Assembly (NCBI GenBank): GCA_036897095.1
Contig: JAYMSP010001909.1
Location: 1 to 27,784, forward strand
Length of the DNA: 27,784 nt
Source of the DNA: Plantago elongata
Taxonomy: Eukaryota; Streptophyta; Magnoliopsida; Lamiales; Plantaginaceae
Reading direction: 5' to 3'
The position numbers were made by a program, and so were the translations under genes. Each line of letters starts with the position of its first letter. Position 1 is the stretch's first letter. The notes beneath the pieces were generated by a model. The model was not told the DNA's origin and searched no databases. It saw only the letters and a list, made by a program, of their open reading frames with translations. Below are positions 22,101 through 27,784 of this stretch, piece by piece.

Positions 22101-25100
22101 TTCATCAGACAGTAAAGAGTAATCAAATTCTAGTCATTAACTGGCTCTGCAGTAGTTATTTTCCACTACTAGCAGCTTGGCCATGATCAGTATTGAAATT
22201 ATGTTGTTTAAAATTTGAGATGTAAATAAAGGGTGTATGGTTCCAGCAAAGGTTAATGTCGTCAATTGTACAAGTCTACATAAAAACTAGTAGGAACCTT
22301 TTTGTTAATTATTCAAATCTAAAAGCACTTGTTGCTGGTTAAATCAAGAATACCGGAGTGGAGCCAGAAACAATAGCAGTCAGCATTACTATTATTGTCC
22401 ATATAAAATGAAGTTGCCGCAAAAACCTCTGTGTGACAAACCTTAATGACTGAGAGAAAATTCCGACAATAGTTTCATATTTGCATACCAACTAGCAACG
22501 GAAATTTTCAAAAACTACGAAATGATAATACTTGCCAATAGCATAAAAAGGTGTCTTTGTATCCTTAAAGCCACGGAAAGTTCCTTGTGCAGCAAGCGCT
22601 ACAACGATTGCTGGAGCACCAAATGCCCTCAGACTAAGAAATTGTTCAGCTGGTATGCGCATTGGCGAATCCTGTTGTAGGCCAAGCACAAGTGAGAATC
22701 AGTACTGTCTACAATAAATACGGACAGATTTGATCGAGAAATTTCTATGATAGAATAGACCATAACTATTAGAGATAACTCCTATAAGTCTAATCATTTA
22801 TCTTATAGTACTAAGAGTATTCCTCCCTATATAGAGATAGATGCTAAACCCTTTGCTATATATTTATATTAAGTGCTTATTATAAGGACTATCCATAATG
22901 GATAAAAAATTTCCCATAAACTTTGTTAACTCAAGGTTTTCTTCGTAAAATATTGCATCCTAGAAGATCTTACATAATTCTCTAAGATATAATTATTTTG
23001 TTATTTCTCCTCTAAAATATGATACTAAAGAAACTACTAGCTCCCTAACAATAACTAGGAGAAATATGGAATCAATTTCATTCATAACTCAACAAGATAA
23101 AGCTTTCTCTGACAGTTGTAGAAGTTGAACTGAAAATCCTAGAATTGCTACTAGAAACTTCAAATTGTTATATATTGTTTTGGTAACACTCAGATTGATT
23201 ATTTATAATTATGTATAAATTTATCTTCAGATTAAATTGAGCGCAATTATAGAAAGCACGAATATCCAACATTCGTGGCAAACAGAATTACAAGTAGGTT
23301 CTATAAAGTGCGCCTGTTGAAAAAGTTTTTTTATTTATCTACAAAAGACATACAGCAGATATACCCATCGTATTCATTAAAATACTGGATCCTGAGGAAA
23401 GTGCAACAGCTTCGATAATGCCAAGGGCCGCAGCAAGCATCAAGGAAGTTGATATTGAAGGAAGAAAGATCTTGATTTTCTGGCCTGCAAGGTAATGTTA
23501 TGAAGACAGCATAAAATTACCACCATGAAGTATGCCGAGGAACCACAAACAATATGATACTAGATGATGACAGAGAGTACCCTTGGCAGGTTGGCTATAG
23601 TCATCAACTTTCTTGGCTAATGCCTGCTCTTCAGCAACGAAAGATGTTGTGATGTTGAGCAAAGGTACATTGAACAATTTAGACACAAGGTTGAACACAG
23701 CGCCAGATACACCAACTGCTGCTAGTTCAGCGGATCCTAAACATCATGGCAACATTAGTTGAAAGAAGCTTGAGGATGTCGAAGTAAAAAATTAAGCTGA
23801 CTTAATAATCCTGGCATTCGGGAGTGTAGGCAAAGGAGTAGAAGCTGAAAATGCAGTTAAAGGAGATAATTCCTGCTGAACTCCATATCCAGGAAATATT
23901 CCTCACTCTTCAATCGAAACTAAAATCTTAGGCATCAATTCTCTCTCAACTCATCAATAGTACACGAAAATAATGTATAAGCAACACATCACATGTTTTA
24001 GATCAAACTAACATACTGGCCTGTTCATGAATTATCATATCCTTGAATGAAACATGACAAAAACCAAAAAGGAAGGGAGAATACCCAAATGGCCAACAAA
24101 TCCCGTGTCTACGAGTGAAGTAATCGGGTCAGCTGCCAGAGCCAGAGACGCGGGCACGGCAATTGATATAATATCCATTACAAGTCCATCAAATTTGAAT
24201 TCCCTCCTATAATTCCACAAAATATGGAACATTGATGATATTTCTAGATAGACGAATCAGAAACAATAAAGCTTCTCCAAATAACACCAAGTTCATGATA
24301 TGTGAAAGTTTCAGCCAAAGCCACAAAATAATGAGCTACATAACCTTTATGTTTCCTTACTCATCTGAGCCATAAAACAGGCGAGAAATAGTAACAAGAA
24401 GTCAAATTAAGAGTCACTGGAAAGTAGTTAAGTTAATTGTACTTATTATTCCGTGATCAGGAAGCCACTCAACCAAGCACTATTTCATCATTCCAAACAA
24501 TAGGTCCAGGATAATTTTTGGTCCATCATGCTATCGCTATCGGTTTACAAACAACTATAATAATCTTAGTAAAAGGTGCTTAAAGAAGTTGTTGTAAGTT
24601 TCATTTCCTTTTTCATCTTAGCAGCAGAACGAGCTAATAATAGTAATGCAATCTTCAACAGTTCATCTACTATCTAAACACTAAAATCACATCAATAGAA
24701 ACTCAGTATGCATTGTATATGATCAAAACTCAAGTAAACAGCACATTGAAGCAGCTTCAGTGAAGGTAAAACGGGCATACTTAAGGCGAGAGAAGAAATT
24801 TGTACTAGTACTAGTACTAGTACTAGTACTAGTAGCATCGGGAACCGGATCCTGTAGCCCGACCCGTTCTTCTTCACCATCAGGCTCCGAATCGTGCTGA
24901 ACGGTGCTGGGATTTCTATTCGGTGATGTTGATCTCAGAACTGTACGGGGTCCTTTAGCTGAAGAGAAACGGTATAAATTGCCGCCACTGGAAATAGATA
25001 ACGGAGAAACGGAAACGATGACGTCTCGCGGACAGTGGTGGCCTGAAAGTGTGTGGCGAATATGGTGTTGGACAGTGATTATACCAGAAGAAGACGCCAT

Positions 25101-25106
25101 CACCAT
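19151..25106 (-). CDS. DTX44: MATE transporter, chloroplast type, DETOXIFICATION 44-like
   Basis: Minus-strand exons: 24781-25106, 24085-24206, 23581-23736, 23354-23484, 22536-22671, 21945-22041, 21723-21823, 20950-21113, 20250-20321, 20013-20129, 19648-19743, 19438-19559, 19151-19214. They sum to 1704 bases, 567 residues and a TAA, and every junction keeps frame. The Ser/Thr/Arg-rich first about 90 residues suggest a plastid transit peptide. The MATE core follows with family strings LAADPITSLVDTGFVGHLG, SKLFNVPLLNITTSFVAEEQ, FRGFKDTKTP, AGNIVNAVLDPI, GPTQMAGHQ and NAIAFVLDGLYYGVSDFG, very close to Arabidopsis DTX44 and unlike DTX45-47. MATE proteins are twelve-pass exporters driven by H+ or Na+ gradients; the substrate of this clade is uncertain. 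Intron 5 has a GC donor. ATGs at 25106 and 25100 are both possible starts (567 or 565 residues). A hAT element lies 82 bases upstream. Confidence 0.95.
19290..19361. repeat. Perfect tandem duplication, 2 x 36 bp, in MATE intron 12
   Basis: gtttgcaactaggtgattgc and the following 16 bases at 19290 are repeated exactly at 19326-19361. The repeat sits between the last two exons of the MATE gene. Confidence 0.95.
24803..24834. repeat. Coding hexanucleotide microsatellite (TACTAG)n
   Basis: About five copies of TACTAG lie inside exon 1 of the MATE gene. On the minus strand they code an alternating Ser-Thr run at residues 92-102, just before the first MATE-core residues. Slippage by one unit would add or remove one Ser-Thr pair without breaking the frame. 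Confidence 0.95.
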
Positions 25107-25370
25107 TGGAGATATTTTCGTGTAGTATGAATGAACAATGAAATGTACCAGTAATATCACTCTGCTTGGAGTGAAACTGATGGTTCAATATGTTTTGAAC
25201 TCTGGCCCGGACAGTTGAGCCGTTGACCCTTAAAAGGGTTCAATTGACCCAGACCATCGTTTTAAACCGGTATGACGTCATATATAATATTATAAATATT
25301 TTATATACATATATACATACAAAATTTTCATAATCATGGATATACACTACAAAAATTATAGATCCTGCTT

Positions 25371-25480
25371 TTGTCGAGCATTCGAAGCGGTGTTGCCTGA
25401 TGTCACGGACTGTGACGAAGGAGTAGAACCAGCTGCACTTGGAGTTGGAGATGGTATGGTATGATTGCATATTCGAAGGT
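25371..25480 (-). pseudogene. N-terminal scrap of a hAT-type transposase
   Basis: Minus-strand reading gives a Pro/Ser/Thr-rich stretch (PSPTPSAAGSTPSSQ, then GNTASNARQKQD) and then a stop. The string resembles the region just before the BED zinc finger in plant RICESLEEPER-like hAT transposases. No BED finger, dimerisation or catalytic region follows. The assignment rests on resemblance and on the hAT ends around it. Confidence 0.4.
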
Positions 25481-25489
25481 TCTATTTTC

Positions 25490-25930
25490 TATAACAAAGA
25501 TACAAGAAGAATAAAGAGCAAAGCCAATTCAATAATCTAATTAAGCAATTCGATCAACCTAGAAGATCAGAACATAGCAAGTCAATAATCATTCAATTCA
25601 GTTTCAGTAATTCATCAATTAAACAAGAAGATTAAAATCGGAGAACTGCAACATCCAAATGGCCAAATCGAAGAACAAGAAGATTAAAACATCGAAGAAT
25701 TGCGAAGAATAAAAGCTATATCATACATCGAAGAACTGCAAATCGAAGAACAAATCGAAGAGCGAACTACAAATCAAACGAAGAGAAGAAAAACGAAGAA
25801 CTTACCAAATCATGAGAACGGCCAGAACCTGAATCGATCAGCCCAGCATCGCGAGAACAACCGACGAATCGAGCAGAAAATTAATCGCAAGCACAAAGAA
25901 CCAATCGAGCAAAAAATTGCGAGAAGAACA
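25490..25930. repeat. Purine-rich degenerate repeat tract inside the hAT element
   Basis: Variants of aatcgaagaac, aagaagattaaa and aactgcaaatcgaag recur irregularly. The lysine/arginine/asparagine-rich open frame at 25700-25942 is a by-product of this composition. Read on the minus strand it is a TTC/TCG-rich leader ahead of the transposase scrap. Confidence 0.6.
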
Positions 25931-26231
25931 AAGAAAGAGTGAAAATAGCGGTTGTCAATTCGATTGAGGGCTATAGTTTGTGTTTTTGTTGTTTAATTGC
26001 AAAAAAGGACTTTCAAATTTTTTTTTTTTTTGCATTCAACCGCCTCGAGCCGGCGGTTCACCGGTTTCCGCCGGCCAAACGGTTTTTTGTAAAATGGCTT
26101 TTTGCCGGTTTTAGGTGTTACAAGAACCCGGTCTCTGTCGGTTTTCCGGTTCATCCGGCCGGCCCCAATCCGAGTTTCAAAACATAGGTTCAAATCGTTC
26201 CAGATTGTCAAGTTGGAACGATAAGTTCAGA

Positions 26232-26500
26232 CTATGAAGTCCAAACTAGTGATATTATCGGACCTAGATCAATATTTTCACACCTTAATCTCATTCGAGC
26301 CAGAATTTTCACCTAATAAGCTCGAATTCAAATTATTGATTTTGTTGGACCAACTGTTGATATTTTCATACCTTAGCTCGATTAAAACGACACTTGAGAA
26401 TTCGAACAAAACGAATCAATATTCCAGTTTGGACTCAAGCCATCGATTTTATTGGACCTGGGTCGAGATTTTCACGCCTTTAGCTCATCCATACTGACAT
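26232..26500. repeat. Diverged tandem repeat, about three copies of 87-107 bp
   Basis: A unit with the order ccaaact/ggactcaag, gattttattggacc, gatattttcacacctt, agctcatt begins near 26251, 26338 and 26445 (positions of the gat-ttggacc block). The copies share about two thirds of bases by eye. They lie between the hAT and CACTA ends. No coding frame is conserved across copies. Confidence 0.7.
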
Positions 26501-26579
26501 TTGAACATGAATTTAAACATGAGGAATTAGTATACAAATTTAAACTTAAGTCTCGTAAACTCAAACTCAATGTGTATGT

Positions 26580-27282
26580 CACTACAAGAATGTAGTGTTT
26601 TAACGACGGATTGTAACGACGGACAACCGTAGTGACGAATCGCTACGTTATACGACTAACGACGGACAAAGCCGTCTGTCGTTAAAATGTTTGACCAAAT
26701 TAAAAAAAAACTAAACTTACGACAGATAATTGTATCTATCGTTACATTACGACGGATACATTTATTCATCGTAAGGCTAATGACGGATAAAAGTATCCGT
26801 CGTTAGCTTATAAGAAACGGGGCAGTGGCTTTTCTTCCCCATTCCCGTCACTGCCTGTTTCTTTCTTTCTTCCCCAATTCGGAAACCCTCTCCCGTTTTC
26901 GTCCAAACTCCAGTGAAACCGTCCCGATTCTGGCCAAGGTTGGTAGCAATTCGAAGATCGTCAAAGGCTAAGGTCATTTCTTCCGTCAATTTCAAGTTTC
27001 AACGGCTAATTTCTTCGGATTTGAGGTATTTTGGCTAAACCTTAATTATTCAAATTTGGAAATTTTGTTTAATTGGATTAGTTGGAGTATGTAGTGGTTT
27101 GTTTAGTTCATATTAAGGTATGAATTTAGTGATGTGGAATTGATATGTGTATGAAGAAATTAGTACCTAAATTAGTTGAATTTGATATATTCGTATATGT
27201 TGTAGAAATGAAGATTATATTTAGTTTACTTTTATGAGATATTTATTGGTTTGAAAATTTTGGGAATTATGTTAATTTAGAC
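26580..27282. mobile_element. CACTA (En/Spm) transposon end fragment
   Basis: The sequence CACTACAAGAA at 26580 is the diagnostic CACTA terminus. It is followed by a dense subterminal array of acgacgga/tccgtcgt units in both orientations up to 26806. From 26815 the DNA turns to C/T-rich leader-like sequence (cttccccattcccgtcactg) and then AT-rich sequence, as in the 5' part of a CACTA transposase gene, but no transposase coding is present. The opposite end (ttcttgtagtg) is not in the window. The right limit is set by the start of the next element. Confidence 0.85.
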
Positions 27283-27455
27283 TAGGGCTGCTCATTTTAT
27301 CCGTATCCGCAATTCTGGTCCGTTATCCGCAAAAACGGACGGATACGGATCGATCCGTTAAAAAACGGATCGGATCGCGGATGGGGTTTTCCTTCGTCCG
27401 TTTTGAACGGATAAAACAGATAAATCCGTCGAATATCCGTTTATCCGTTAGAACA
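27283..27455. mobile_element. hAT end fragment with cggat subterminal repeats
   Basis: The string tagggctgctcattttatcc at 27283 resembles hAT termini (TAGGGNTG). It is followed by a cluster of aacggat/atccgtt motifs in both directions, including the palindrome acggatcgatccgt near 27345. No opposite end (cagcccta) is seen before the gene at 27573. The family call rests on the end string and repeats only. Confidence 0.45.
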
Positions 27456-27497
27456 GGGTAATTATTGGTATTTTACAGTTTACCCTAACTATCTACC

Positions 27498-27542
27498 ATG
27501 GAGGCAGCCGACACTTCTATTCTTTCTCTACCAAAACACTAG
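27498..27542 (+). CDS. Candidate 14-codon upstream open reading frame
   Basis: A short frame MEAADTSILSLPKH with its own stop lies 30 bases before the next ATG. Its start context is accATGG, a strong plant initiation context. If the transcript begins upstream of 27498 it could lower translation of the main frame. The transcription start is unknown, so its relevance is inferred. Confidence 0.3.
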   Translation: MEAADTSILSLPKH

Positions 27543-27572
27543 TTTTTTTACACAATTTCATTTCAGAAAAGA

Positions 27573-27784
27573 ATGGCGAAGAAAAGTACGGGAGGTCTAA
27601 TTGGAGCAGTAACTCCTTGCTGGAGAAGAGCAGGTGAATCATCTTCCTCCTCCTCATTTTCACCGGCGGTAGAATCTTCGTCGTCTTCATCATCATCACC
27701 ATCGGGGTCGGTCTTGACTCGGGCAGTCAACTCGGTGTTCAAATTTGTTCGATTAGCCGAATTCGAGATCCTCTTCGTTCTCTT
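27573..27784 (+). CDS. Start of an unidentified plant gene, cut by the window edge
   Basis: An ATG at 27573 opens 70 codons that run off the window without a stop. The protein starts MAKKSTGGLIGAVTPCWRR, continues through two Ser-rich runs (about 23-28 and 35-42), and then reads VNSVFKFVRLAEFEILFVL, which looks like an amphipathic lead into a membrane helix. I believe small plant membrane proteins with this pattern exist, but I cannot name the family. The start is favoured by its context (agaATGG) and by the conserved-looking N-terminus. Confidence 0.65.
   Translation, partial: MAKKSTGGLIGAVTPCWRRAGESSSSSSFSPAVESSSSSSSSPSGSVLTRAVNSVFKFVRLAEFEILFVL

Larger units (their letters stand above)
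25189..26186. mobile_element. Non-autonomous hAT element with inverted ends and target duplication
   Basis: The left end reads tatgttttgaactctggccc. The right end, inverted from 26186, reads tatgttttgaaactcggatt, so the tips match over 11 bases and then with small gaps. The direct repeat ggttcaa flanks both tips (25182-25188 and 26187-26193), close to the 8-bp duplication made by hAT transposases. Subterminal regions are full of ccggtt/aaccgg and cggcgg motifs, as in Ac/Tag1-like elements. The 998-base interior holds a transposase fragment on the minus strand and a long purine-rich tract. It cannot encode a full transposase of about 600-800 residues, so it would move only with help. Confidence 0.75.

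Noticed and set aside
1457-25106. A functional gene cluster linking MDL, PRA1, the receptor kinase and the MATE transporter
   Set aside because: The gene families have unrelated roles, wide spacing and no shared regulatory sequence. Chance neighbourhood is the simpler reading.
25346-25356. CACTACAAAAA string that resembles a CACTA terminus
   Set aside because: No subterminal repeats follow and it sits inside the hAT element. Likely chance in AT-rich DNA.
25700-25942. 80-codon Lys/Arg/Asn-rich frame
   Set aside because: It lies in a purine-rich degenerate repeat inside a transposon. Residue content follows from base composition.
26580-27282. CACTA fragment as an active transposon with a transposase gene
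   Set aside because: Only one end is present, and no TNP2-like or other transposase coding was seen in any frame.

Overview
The window is plant nuclear DNA. The intergenic DNA is AT-rich, the genes carry GT-AG introns, and every protein I could place belongs to a family with a close land-plant relative. Protein similarity and transposon style suggest a eudicot, perhaps an asterid of the Lamiales. That guess rests on memory, not a search. There is no bacterial, organellar or viral architecture.

Layout, left to right. (1) 1457-3228 (+): a two-exon MIF/D-dopachrome-tautomerase-like gene of the MDL3 type, ending in the peroxisomal signal SKL. (2) 3229-7710: AT-rich DNA with transposon remains, namely a broken PIF/Harbinger transposase (minus strand), a possible LTR relic, a complete Stowaway-type MITE and a second MITE just before the next gene. 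(3) 7711-9639 (+): a three-exon MDL1/MDL2-type paralogue of gene 1. (4) 10947-11600 (+): a single-exon PRA1 family B gene. (5) 11601-14135: no gene, one candidate tRNA-derived SINE. (6) 14136-16672 (+): a two-exon LRR receptor-like kinase of the IMK2/IMK3 type whose HRD motif lacks the catalytic Asp. (7) 17604-18555 (+): a broken F-box/LRR/FBD gene. (8) 19151-25106 (-): a chloroplast-type MATE transporter like Arabidopsis DTX44. All 13 exons were resolved and they close in frame at 567 codons plus stop. (9) 25189-26579: an almost 1 kb hAT element with terminal inverted repeats and a target duplication, 82 bp from the MATE start codon, then diverged tandem repeats. (10) 26580-27455: one CACTA end and one hAT end. 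(11) 27573-27784 (+): the first 70 codons of a gene cut by the window edge.

The genes do not form an obvious pathway or operon-like system. They look like an ordinary euchromatic neighbourhood with heavy small-transposon traffic. The most interesting items are the side-by-side cytosolic-type and peroxisomal-type MDL paralogues, two transposons sitting within 100 bp of start codons, a GC-AG intron forced by reading frame in the MATE gene, and a hexanucleotide microsatellite that codes a Ser-Thr run next to its predicted transit peptide. I found no convincing new biological system.
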